From an uncultured Verrucomicrobiota bacterium (GTDB lineage Bacteria; Verrucomicrobiota; Verrucomicrobiia; Limisphaerales; JADLHS01): a stretch of 38,198 bases of DNA. Numbering within the stretch: position 1 is the first letter of the stretch; every line of letters starts with the position of its first letter. This document shows, in pieces, positions 7,930-16,056 of the stretch. The notes under the pieces are model-generated. The model worked only from the letters and a program-made list of their open reading frames with translations. It had not been told where the DNA came from and ran no database searches. Position numbers and translations under genes: made by a program. Location of the stretch: positions 1 to 38,198 of the forward strand of contig CALAYC010000020.1 in assembly GCA_937894935.1 (NCBI GenBank), read 5' to 3'.

Positions 7930-8700
7930 ATGTCACAGGTCAAACTTCGAGGAATAAATTTCAAACTGCTGGGGATTCGATGGCTGATGTTGCCATTTGC
8001 CGGGTTGTTCGTGGCTCAGGCAGAACCAGCAGGTATCACAATCTTCGAGGTTCGGAATACAACTGAGTTGCAGTTGACGCAGTCGTGGCCGGAAGAAAGT
8101 GATTTTTCGCGTAGTCTTAATTCAGCGGATTTTCTGAGTGATTCAATTTTGATCAATCCGTTTACGGGAACCGAGGGGTTGCTGGCAGAGGCGACAGCGG
8201 GTGCGTTCTCGGTGCGTGCATTTACGCCCAGTGCGACTGCGGCCGGGGCGTGGAATACATCATCGCGGGCGTTGGCCAGTTGTGAGGTCTGGTTTTCACC
8301 CATCATGAGTGGCACAACGGGTTTTCAACTCGAGTTTTCGGCTGATGGACATTGGTGGGATGCCAGTCGCGGCGTTCTCAGTCTCGTAAATACCACAACC
8401 GGCACAGAGGTGTGGAATTATGAATGGGCGTTTCGATCCGGTACGGTGGGCGGGATATCGGTTTTCGATTTGATGCAGAACGATGTCTCGGCGGACATGG
8501 TTTTAGGAGGGGAACTGCTGGAGAGCGATATCTATAAACTCACGATGCTCACGGAGACGTTTGCGGGTGACAGTCCACGCAGTCCGCAGGTGACTCTGCA
8601 AATTTCCGGTTTGAATCCAATCTCTGCTGTGCCCGAACCGACGGCGCTCAGTCTCGTCGCGATTGGGGCGCTATTACACTTGAGCCGCCGCCGGAGCTAA
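7930..8700 (+). CDS. PEP-CTERM sorting-domain protein
   Basis: A 256-residue secreted protein. The N-terminus is a plausible Sec signal (hydrophobic LLGIRWLMLPFAGLFVAQA, cleavage after AQA). The C-terminus is a textbook PEP-CTERM signal: VPEP at 234-237, a hydrophobic helix (TALSLVAIGALLHL) and the basic end SRRRS. Such signals are recognised by an exosortase, which cuts near the PEP motif and moves the protein to the cell surface or polysaccharide matrix. The approximately 200-residue body is a beta-rich sequence with no family I recognise. Its place between two AsnB-type amidotransferases in a polysaccharide locus fits the known link between exosortases and exopolysaccharide. No exosortase gene is in this window. 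Confidence 0.9.
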   Translation: MSQVKLRGINFKLLGIRWLMLPFAGLFVAQAEPAGITIFEVRNTTELQLTQSWPEESDFSRSLNSADFLSDSILINPFTGTEGLLAEATAGAFSVRAFTPSATAAGAWNTSSRALASCEVWFSPIMSGTTGFQLEFSADGHWWDASRGVLSLVNTTTGTEVWNYEWAFRSGTVGGISVFDLMQNDVSADMVLGGELLESDIYKLTMLTETFAGDSPRSPQVTLQISGLNPISAVPEPTALSLVAIGALLHLSRRRS

Positions 8701-8754
8701 TCAGGAGGCGAATAAATTCGTGCGGGCAAAGTGGGGCGGCCGAGTTTCAGGTCG

Positions 8755-9750
8755 ATGGATCTTTCAATCATCATCGTAAACTGGAAATCCAAGGACTATT
8801 TACGTAAGTGCGTTGCTTCCGTACTGCGTGAGACTTCAGAATTGGATTTCGAGATAATCGTCATTGATTCTGCGTCATTCGATGGTGCCGGTGAGATGTT
8901 GCGAGAGGAATTCCCGCAAGTCCGTTTCATTCAAAGCCACGAAAATCTGGGCTTTTCCAAAGCCAACAATCGCGCCTTCCGAGAATCTCGCGGCAATGTG
9001 GTTTTGTTTTTGAATCCAGATACGGAGTTGGTCGGGGCAGCGATCAATCGTCTCTATTCGGCCTTGCTTCAGTTGCCTGACGCCGGAGCGATTGGTGGCA
9101 AACTGCTGAACAGCGACGGAACAATTCAAACAAGTTGCATTCAGTCTTTCCCGACGATTCTGAATCAGATTCTAAGTGCTGAAGCATTGCGACGGAGGAC
9201 TCCGCGGTCGCGCCTTTGGGGGATGCGTGCCTTGTACGAAGAACCGCGGCAACCGGCGAAGGTTGAGATGATTTCAGGTGCCTGTTTAATGATGCGGCGA
9301 AAAGTTTTTGAAACCATTGGGCAGTTCGGTACCGAATATTTCATGTACGCGGAGGATGTGGATTTGTGTTACAAGGCGCAGCAGGCCGGTTTCAGCAACT
9401 ACTATGTCGGTGATGCGGTAATCGTGCATCACGGTGGGGGCAGCAGCCAGCAGGCGCGGAGTAATTTTTCCAGTGTAATGATGTTTGAATCCATCAGTCA
9501 GTTCTTACGGAAGACGCGTGGTCGGATTTATAGCCTTTGCTATCGCGGAGCGTTAGCTGGCACTGCTTTGATTCGTCTGTTGGTATTGGTAATACTTTCT
9601 CCGTGGTTGTTGTTCAGGAATGGTGCGAGCCGCTGGCGCAGCGCGTGCAGTAAGTGGTTGGCAATTTGTAATTGGGGCCTTGGATTGTCGCGTTGGCCGA
9701 GACAAAACAGACGTTCGGCGACGACGCCCGCCGGTTCAACGGTGAGTTAA
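8755..9750 (+). CDS. Family 2 glycosyltransferase, WbbL (rhamnosyltransferase)-like
   Basis: A 331-residue GT2 enzyme starting MDLSIIIVNWKSKDYLRKC. I chose the ATG at 8755 because this motif opens the family; the frame also allows a GTG at 8731, adding 8 unrelated residues. NWKS, IIVIDSASFDGAG, NLGFSKANN and LNPDTEL (Asp89-Thr90-Glu91 in place of DxD) follow the WbbL/rhamnosyltransferase pattern, and FMYAEDVDLCYKAQQAGF is the conserved acceptor-side motif. A C-terminal membrane helix (about 274-292, IRLLVLVILSPWLLF) would anchor it to the inner membrane. The sugar is probably a deoxyhexose such as rhamnose by family analogy, but this is not certain. The second AsnB-type gene begins 5 bases after its stop. 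Confidence 0.85.
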   Translation: MDLSIIIVNWKSKDYLRKCVASVLRETSELDFEIIVIDSASFDGAGEMLREEFPQVRFIQSHENLGFSKANNRAFRESRGNVVLFLNPDTELVGAAINRLYSALLQLPDAGAIGGKLLNSDGTIQTSCIQSFPTILNQILSAEALRRRTPRSRLWGMRALYEEPRQPAKVEMISGACLMMRRKVFETIGQFGTEYFMYAEDVDLCYKAQQAGFSNYYVGDAVIVHHGGGSSQQARSNFSSVMMFESISQFLRKTRGRIYSLCYRGALAGTALIRLLVLVILSPWLLFRNGASRWRSACSKWLAICNWGLGLSRWPRQNRRSATTPAGSTVS

Positions 9751-9755
9751 GTAAT

Positions 9756-11687
9756 ATGTGCGGCATTGCTGGTAAAATTTATTTTGATGGACAAACTCCT
9801 GTTGAGCCGGAGGTGATCCAGCGGATGACCGATGTTATTGTGCATCGTGGTCCGGACGGGGCGGGACGGCATCTTTCGGGTGCGGTCGGTCTGGGGCATC
9901 GTCGGTTATCAATTATTGATCTTCGGCCCACTGGCGCGCAGCCGATGGCAAATGAAGACAAAACCGTCTGGATTGTTTTCAATGGTGAAATTTACAATTA
10001 TCAGGAACTGCGCGAGGAGCTGCTTGCCCGAGGCCATCAGTTTTCATCGACGACTGATACCGAGGTCATCATTCATCTCTACGAGGAGTACGGCGAGGAG
10101 TGTGTGAAACGGTTGCGAGGCATGTTTGCTTTTGCGATCTGGGATCAACGTAAACAGGTTTTGTTTCTGGCACGCGATCGCATCGGTATCAAACCGCTTT
10201 ACTATGTCAACACAGGCAAGGCGTTGCTGTTTGGATCTGAGATTAAATCGTTGTTGGCAGATCCAACAGTGCCCCGTGAGGTGAACCTGCGCGCGATTGA
10301 TCGGTTTCTGACCTATTATTATCTGCCTGGAAACGAAACTTTGTTTCGAGGAATTCTGAAACTTGAACCCGGAAATTGTCTGACCGTCAAAAATGGCCAG
10401 GTGACTAAACGGGAATATTGGGATCTGGCTTTTAAGCCTGAAGCGCGATGGGAAAATATAGATGAAGCGGTTGCGGAATTGCAGCAGCTTTTATCACAGA
10501 CCGTACGCGATCACATGATCAGCGACGTGCCTGTTGGAGTGTTATTAAGTGGTGGCGTCGATTCAACCGGAGTGTTGCGTTACGCGGCCGAATATTCGCC
10601 GCAAGGGCTTAATACTTTCACTGTGGGATTTTCGGGGGCCAGTTTTGCCGACGAGCGGCCATTCGCAAGAATGGCAGCGGAAAAGTTTGGCACGGTGCAC
10701 CATGACCTGAGTCTGACGGCAAATGATTTTCGGGATTTTCTACCGCGTTACGTGACTCACATGGAAGAGCCGGTATGCGAGCCGCCAGCGATCAGCTTAT
10801 ACTTCGTCTCACGGTTGGCGCGGGAAAAAGGCGTGAAGGTTTTATTGTCGGGCGAGGGAGGCGATGAGGCTTTTGCCGGTTATCCGAAATACCGGAACCT
10901 GATGGTACTTGAGCAATGGAAAAGAAGGCTTGGTCCGGCCCGGGGATTATTGAATGGCGGTTTCAAATTGTTGGAGTTGGCGCGTGGACAGGATAATCGT
11001 CATTACCGCAGTGGCGTTTCTCGGGCAATGCCTGATTATTATTACGGCCTGACAGCAACGCCGGAATCTCCGTTCAATCGCAGCAAAGGTACGTTGTATC
11101 GGAAAGATTTTGCGATGGCTTTGAATGGGGCTATGTCCCATCAGCCTACTCGCGACCTGTTCGCACGAGTCCAAGGAGGAGCGACACTGGAACAAATGCT
11201 CTATGTCGATTCAAAATCCTGGTTGCCGGATGATCTGTTGGTGAAAGCGGACAAAATGACGATGGCGACTTCAGTCGAGTTGCGCGTGCCTTTATTGGAT
11301 CATCGGGTGTTGGAGTTTGCCAGCAGGCTGCCGGCTGATTTCAAAGTTAACGGTGGGATGATGAAGCGCGTGTTGCGATTGGCACTGCAAGACTCCGTGC
11401 CAGCACCGATTTTGCAGCGAAAGAAAGCAGGCTTTCCGCTGCCGTACAATCAGTGGTTGAAACACGAGTTGCGGGACTTTGTCGGTGACCTTGTGTTGGA
11501 TTCGCGCGCGGCATTGAATCGCTATTTTCAACCTCAGACAGTTCGGGAATTGGTGGCTCAGCAGCAGAAAACATCGACGCAAGATCGCAACGGAGGAAAG
11601 GCGCAACACGCATTGGATTGTTCGCAGGAAGTATTCAGTCTCCTGGTTTTGGAATTGTGGCATCGCGAATTCGGATTGCATTCCTGA
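9756..11687 (+). CDS. AsnB-type glutamine-dependent amidotransferase 2
   Basis: A 643-residue paralogue of the amidotransferase at 5914-7818. The start at 9756 is fixed by the catalytic cysteine, which must directly follow the initiator Met (MCGIAGKIYFDG). Glutaminase motifs (RLSIIDL, NGEIYNYQELREEL, TTDTEVI) and a canonical pyrophosphatase motif SGGVDST (265-271) are intact, as are GEGGDEAFAGYPKY and the C-terminal KADKMTMATSVELRVPLLDH block. Both half-reactions should therefore work. It is closer to the usual asparagine synthase B consensus than the first copy. Having two diverged copies in one locus suggests two amidation targets, or an amidation and a related condensation reaction. The lipoprotein beta-helix gene starts 14 bases downstream. 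Confidence 0.9.
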   Translation: MCGIAGKIYFDGQTPVEPEVIQRMTDVIVHRGPDGAGRHLSGAVGLGHRRLSIIDLRPTGAQPMANEDKTVWIVFNGEIYNYQELREELLARGHQFSSTTDTEVIIHLYEEYGEECVKRLRGMFAFAIWDQRKQVLFLARDRIGIKPLYYVNTGKALLFGSEIKSLLADPTVPREVNLRAIDRFLTYYYLPGNETLFRGILKLEPGNCLTVKNGQVTKREYWDLAFKPEARWENIDEAVAELQQLLSQTVRDHMISDVPVGVLLSGGVDSTGVLRYAAEYSPQGLNTFTVGFSGASFADERPFARMAAEKFGTVHHDLSLTANDFRDFLPRYVTHMEEPVCEPPAISLYFVSRLAREKGVKVLLSGEGGDEAFAGYPKYRNLMVLEQWKRRLGPARGLLNGGFKLLELARGQDNRHYRSGVSRAMPDYYYGLTATPESPFNRSKGTLYRKDFAMALNGAMSHQPTRDLFARVQGGATLEQMLYVDSKSWLPDDLLVKADKMTMATSVELRVPLLDHRVLEFASRLPADFKVNGGMMKRVLRLALQDSVPAPILQRKKAGFPLPYNQWLKHELRDFVGDLVLDSRAALNRYFQPQTVRELVAQQQKTSTQDRNGGKAQHALDCSQEVFSLLVLELWHREFGLHS

Positions 11688-11701
11688 AGCCTAACCGTCG
11701 C

Positions 11702-13048
11702 ATGATGTTTCCCGTGATGACGGACAGAAAATGGCTGAGTGGTGTTATTCTTTCTTTATTGTTGGTGTTGTTATCGGGATGTGGAACTGAGAGCGAACGA
11801 ACTGAATTTTGTGTACGTGCAGGAGCGAAGGGTGGCGACGGCTCCAATTGGGATAGCGCCTTCTCGCAATTGCCAAAGCGATTGAAACGAGGAGCTACCT
11901 ACTATATCGCAGCAGGCACTTATCCGAGCTACCGTTTTAATGAACGCGAACGCGGTACGAATTGGATCGTGATCAAGAAGGCGACAACGGCGGAACACGG
12001 CCCGTCCGAAGGATGGAAGCCGGAATTTGCCTCCGGGCCGATTGTTTGGCTAGGGCCGTTGTATGTGGATTCGAGTAATTGGATTTTTGATGGAGTGCAA
12101 CGGAACGAAACCAACTGGTTTGATGGCGCGAGCTACGGATTTCAGATCTGGCACAATGAAAATGAGCAGCAGATGCGGTTGGGGAGTCATGGAAGAGCTG
12201 TTACCAATGTTGAATTGCACAACATCTATTTCCTGGCGCGTAACAGTGGTTTGTCGACAACAGTAACGGGGCGGCGTTACGGTCTGGATATTGATACGAT
12301 GGGTGGCAGTGGCACATTCACCGGGTTGAAAGTGAGCCGCTGTTTTTTTCAGTTTGGGAATGTGCCGATTTTTTCCAGAAACAATGATGGAATGATCGTG
12401 GAGTATTCTGCGTTCGACGCGAACGAATCCAATGCGGCAAATCACGGTGAGGCGATGTCGGCGTATTATTCCAATCGCGGTTTGATTATTCGGTATAACC
12501 AGTTTCGTTCTATCACCGGCACAGCGGTGATTGCTTTCAGCTCTGGTGCTTCGCATCCGGTTGAGGGGTTTGAGATTTACGGAAACGTGATCTGGAACTG
12601 CAACCTCGGAGATGGAGTGTTTGGCTTTGATCGCGAAGAGTGGCCATTTGCGAATACAAAAATTTACAACAATACAATTGCGAGAAAGGCCGGTGGTCTG
12701 AACAGCGGCATAGCGATTCGGAGCGGTCACAATAACCAAGTTTTTAATAATCTGTGGATTGATTGTGGCGATGGTTTTTGGAATGGGGCAGGCGCTGAGT
12801 ATAGTCACAACGCGTATTCGTGGTCTTGGGAGGAGGCGGATGCGCAAACGAACATTACGCCATCCATTTTTGTTGATTACGCACGCGACGATTTCAGACT
12901 GCGTTCCGCGACTCATGCGGGGCGAATATTGGCAGCGCCTTTCGATCGTGATTTGACCGGTGAGATCCGAGGTGATGATGGTGAATGGGATCGTGGTGCG
13001 TTTGAGTTTTGCCAAGGAAATTCCTTGTCAGCAGGGACTAAGAAATGA
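11702..13048 (+). CDS. Right-handed beta-helix lipoprotein (pectate-lyase-like fold)
   Basis: A 448-residue exported protein. The N-terminus has a basic region, a hydrophobic stretch and a lipobox (LLLVLLSGC, Cys about 27), so it should be lipid-anchored, probably in the outer membrane. The ATG at 11702 is used because it places the signal correctly; the frame runs back into the amidotransferase gene. The mature part is rich in N-x-[FIVY] turns typical of parallel beta-helix polysaccharide lyases, hydrolases and epimerases. Its opening, EFCVRAGAKGGDGSNWDSAF, and the NHGE...SAYY block (247-257) are shared with the next gene, so these are candidate functional residues. It ends with a GEIRGDDGEWDRGAFEF segment that is common in such proteins. 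It probably acts on the locus polysaccharide or on an external one. The reaction cannot be read from the sequence. Confidence 0.8.
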   Translation: MMFPVMTDRKWLSGVILSLLLVLLSGCGTESERTEFCVRAGAKGGDGSNWDSAFSQLPKRLKRGATYYIAAGTYPSYRFNERERGTNWIVIKKATTAEHGPSEGWKPEFASGPIVWLGPLYVDSSNWIFDGVQRNETNWFDGASYGFQIWHNENEQQMRLGSHGRAVTNVELHNIYFLARNSGLSTTVTGRRYGLDIDTMGGSGTFTGLKVSRCFFQFGNVPIFSRNNDGMIVEYSAFDANESNAANHGEAMSAYYSNRGLIIRYNQFRSITGTAVIAFSSGASHPVEGFEIYGNVIWNCNLGDGVFGFDREEWPFANTKIYNNTIARKAGGLNSGIAIRSGHNNQVFNNLWIDCGDGFWNGAGAEYSHNAYSWSWEEADAQTNITPSIFVDYARDDFRLRSATHAGRILAAPFDRDLTGEIRGDDGEWDRGAFEFCQGNSLSAGTKK

Positions 13049-13332
13049 CATCGCTTGTTTAAATCTCGGACGTTTTTTTCCAGTCACTAAACACAGAGCG
13101 CTTGTTGGTAACCGTAGGAAAACTTCTGTTTGCATTCAGATTCGGTTAACGCCCTTTTTAATTCGACTCGAACGTTTTTAAGATGTGCTTCTCATTCACT
13201 TTCATTTCAAAGGTTTACAGGTAAGACGGTGGAGCAATTGGGCAACTTTATATGCATAGGAAGGTGCAGGCTCACCGAAATTACAGAAGTGATTTTTGGA
13301 TTGGCGTAGGGACTGCTTTCAGTCCAACCAAG

Positions 13333-15873
13333 ATGAATAGACTTTTTACTGTTTGTGGATTGATCCTCGGACTGCTCTGTGGTGCGAGCGGTAGCAGCGC
13401 TCTGGCTCAGAGCGTATTTTACGTTCGCGCTGGTGCGACAGGAAACGGCAGCGGCTCTGATTGGGCAAATGCGATGCCGTCTCTTCCGTCGAATATGCAA
13501 CGGGGTGCGACCTACTATGTCGCTGGTGGTAGCTATTCTTCAATGAGCTTCACCACCCCGGCGAGCGGCAGCGCTTACATCACGATTCGTAAAGCCACGG
13601 TCGAGAATCACGGGACAAGTGTCGGATGGATGGATTCCTACGGGACGCAACAAGCGGTGTTCAATGCGCCGATTTCGTTTCGTTCAGACTACTGGATTTT
13701 TGATGGCGGAACGCGGAATGAGAATAACTGGTTCGACGGTTCAGCCTACGGCTTCATGATTCGGGACAATGGCAACGTTCAGATTGATCAACGCGGGATT
13801 GGCGGTATTGATAACATCACTATTCGGAATACCTATTTGAAAGGTATCAATAGCTCTCCCGGAAGCGGTGGAGATATCGGCCGTCGACATGTGTGGATTG
13901 ATCGACAGGGGAATCCCGGCACGTATTCCAACTGGACCATCAGTCGGTGTTTCTTTCAGTACGGCAACGTGGGCGTGCAAGTCCGGGAATGCGCCAACTT
14001 CGTTTGTGAATACAATGCCTTTGCCGACAACTGGAGCTCTCAGCCTAACAATCACGGCGAAAATGTGTCGGCTTATTATGGTGGCAATGACGGCCATATC
14101 TACCGGTTCAATCGTTCGCGGAATATGATCGGTACGGCGGCCTGGGCGGTGAACGTGGCGAGGAATTGGCAGGTGTACGGTAATGTCTATGAAGATTGCG
14201 AATACGGCGATGGATTCATCGGCTTTATTGGCGGCAGTTGCACCGGATTCCAGATTTACAATGAGACCATCATCCGTCCGAAAGTCTATACGCGACAGGT
14301 GAGTTTGGGCGGAAATTCAGTGGTGAAGAATTGTATCTTCATGATGGGGAATCTCGGAACACCGAGCTTTGACGGTTGCACGGTCAGTTCTTGCTCATTC
14401 TCGGGAAGCGGTACCGGAGCGAATGCTCAAACGAGCTTGGCGACCAGCACTTTTGTGAATTATTCCGGTGGCGACTATCGACTGGCCCGCGCCACAGCGG
14501 CAGGAGAAAGCCTTCCGTCACCTTTCAATGTCGACTTGTTAGGAAATGTGCGTGGGGCTGATGGGGTAGCTGATCGCGGTGCGTTTGAATACACCGGAAG
14601 CGTTACCGATGTAACGCCTCCGACGTTATCAAACATCGGTGTATCGTTGAGCACGCCACTTGTTGCGGTGATCACGTGGATCACCAGCGAGCCGGCGACG
14701 GGTGTTGTGGATTATGGAACGACCACGAGCTATGGCGCTACCGTGAGCAGCTCGTCTTTGGCCACCTCGCATACGGTGACAATCACCGGGTTGTCGAGTG
14801 GTACTACCTATAATTACCGGATTCGTGCCACGGATGCGGCGGGGAATCAGTCATCTTCTGGAAATCTGACGTTCTCCACAGGTGTTTCCGATACCGTTGC
14901 TCCATCTGTGACATTGAGCAGTCCGTCTTCCGGAAGCGTGTTGAAAGATTTGGTGACTATTTCTGCTACCGCCAGTGATAACGTTGGGGTTGTCGGAGTA
15001 AGATTTTTTGTCAGCGGCATTCAGCTTACCGATGACGCCACCAGCCCGTATTCGTATCAATGGGATTCGACGGCAGTGGCCAATGGCACATATCAGATTT
15101 ATGCGCAGGCTCGGGACGCGGCTGGCAACACGCGCTGGAGCGCGACGAATACCGTTACTGTTTCCAATCCAATCGGAGCGCTGCCATCGCCGAACTTTTA
15201 TTGGAGCTTCAACGAAGGCGCTGGAACGACTTCTGTTGACAGCTTTGCCAACAGCGTAATGACCTTGCGTAACGGTGCGACTTGGACAACCGGCAAAGCG
15301 GGGAACGGATTGGTGTTTGACGGAGTAAATGATCGCGCGGATGCACCTCACAGTGCGGCGCTGAACATTACGGGTAACGCGATTACGGTTTCGACATGGG
15401 TGAAACTCGAAAACCTGGGAACGTGGCAGCAGATTCTAGCCAAGGTGAAAGATGTTGGTGCTTTCAACGCGCCATACTTTGCTTGGCATCTGTTCGGCGG
15501 TCACGCTTCTGCAAGCACCTGGACTCCGATGTTTCAGCTTGTAAATGCGGAAGGAAGCGGCGCCTTTGTCAGTTCAGCGACTTCAGTTGCATACGGTCAG
15601 TGGGTGCATCTGGTGGGAGTCTATGACGGGACGATGATCCGGATTTATGTCAATGGTGTCGAACAGGGAAGCGCTCCGCAAAGCGGTAACATCATCAGCT
15701 ACTCGCAGCCCTTGTATATCGGGGCACATGGTGGCCCTGGTGAATTTATGAAGGGCGCAATTGATGAACTCCGGATTTACGCTCGGGCTTTGACGGCAGC
15801 GCAGGTGCAAAGTCTTTATCAGGCTTCATCCGGACCGGCAGCGCCTACCGCGTTGCGTGTGGTTTTCAACTGA
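13333..15873 (+). CDS. Secreted multidomain beta-helix protein with FN3-like, Ig-like and LamG domains
   Basis: An 846-residue homologue of the preceding lipoprotein, extended at the C-terminus. The signal peptide (MNRLFTVCGLILGLLCGASG, then SSALA before QS) has no lipobox cysteine in the right place, so the protein is released or held by other means. Order of parts: beta-helix (about 25-425, with FYVRAGATGNGSGSDW and NHGE at 240-243), fibronectin-III-like (about 430-518, GLSSGTTYNYRIRATDAAGN), bacterial Ig-like (about 520-612), and a concanavalin/LamG domain (about 616-832, ending GAIDELRIYARALTAAQVQ). The LamG part probably binds carbohydrate. The ATG at 13333 is chosen for its signal peptide; the frame is open from 13252. 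The gene has its own 284-base upstream gap and ends before a strong terminator. Confidence 0.85.
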   Translation: MNRLFTVCGLILGLLCGASGSSALAQSVFYVRAGATGNGSGSDWANAMPSLPSNMQRGATYYVAGGSYSSMSFTTPASGSAYITIRKATVENHGTSVGWMDSYGTQQAVFNAPISFRSDYWIFDGGTRNENNWFDGSAYGFMIRDNGNVQIDQRGIGGIDNITIRNTYLKGINSSPGSGGDIGRRHVWIDRQGNPGTYSNWTISRCFFQYGNVGVQVRECANFVCEYNAFADNWSSQPNNHGENVSAYYGGNDGHIYRFNRSRNMIGTAAWAVNVARNWQVYGNVYEDCEYGDGFIGFIGGSCTGFQIYNETIIRPKVYTRQVSLGGNSVVKNCIFMMGNLGTPSFDGCTVSSCSFSGSGTGANAQTSLATSTFVNYSGGDYRLARATAAGESLPSPFNVDLLGNVRGADGVADRGAFEYTGSVTDVTPPTLSNIGVSLSTPLVAVITWITSEPATGVVDYGTTTSYGATVSSSSLATSHTVTITGLSSGTTYNYRIRATDAAGNQSSSGNLTFSTGVSDTVAPSVTLSSPSSGSVLKDLVTISATASDNVGVVGVRFFVSGIQLTDDATSPYSYQWDSTAVANGTYQIYAQARDAAGNTRWSATNTVTVSNPIGALPSPNFYWSFNEGAGTTSVDSFANSVMTLRNGATWTTGKAGNGLVFDGVNDRADAPHSAALNITGNAITVSTWVKLENLGTWQQILAKVKDVGAFNAPYFAWHLFGGHASASTWTPMFQLVNAEGSGAFVSSATSVAYGQWVHLVGVYDGTMIRIYVNGVEQGSAPQSGNIISYSQPLYIGAHGGPGEFMKGAIDELRIYARALTAAQVQSLYQASSGPAAPTALRVVFN

Positions 15874-15960
15874 TTCAATTAATCATCAAGCGCAGTGCTG
15901 AGGAATTGACCGCAGCGCTGCGCGCTTTCCGGTCGAATTGTAGAGAGCACAATGCTATTT

Positions 15961-15995
15961 CGTTTGCTGCTTACTGGAAGCAGCAAACGCATTTT
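15961..15995 (+). terminator. Strong intrinsic terminator after the beta-helix pair
   Basis: A perfect 12-bp stem, CGTTTGCTGCTT (15961-15972) with AAGCAGCAAACG (15978-15989), closes a 5-base loop and is followed by CATTTTCC. It lies 88 bases after the beta-helix stop. The T-run is short but the stem is unusually strong. It should end the transcript of regions 1-2 and make the polymerase gene start a new unit. Confidence 0.75.
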
Positions 15996-15996
15996 C

Positions 15997-16027
15997 CGGG
16001 TGATTTCTTCCTTTCGACGGGTGATTT
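15997..16027 (+). promoter_or_regulatory. Direct repeat CGGGTGATTT, possible operator
   Basis: CGGGTGATTT occurs at 15997-16006 and again at 16018-16027, start to start 21 bases (about two helical turns). A partial third copy, CGGTGATTG, lies at 16032-16040. The repeats fall between the terminator and the polymerase start at 16057. The spacing would let a dimeric or paired regulator bind one face of the DNA. No promoter boxes are clear. Confidence 0.3.
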
Positions 16028-16056
16028 GAAGCGGTGATTGAGGGGCTGTTGGGGCA

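Noticed and set aside
9672..9755. Upstream extension of the second AsnB-type gene
   Set aside because: The enzyme needs Cys directly after the initiator Met, which is only satisfied by the ATG at 9756. The extension also overlaps the preceding GT2 gene.
12050..13015. Long open frame on the - strand (321 codons)
   Set aside because: It lies fully opposite the beta-helix lipoprotein gene, which has a lipobox and a homologue next door. The antisense protein has no signal or motif I recognise.
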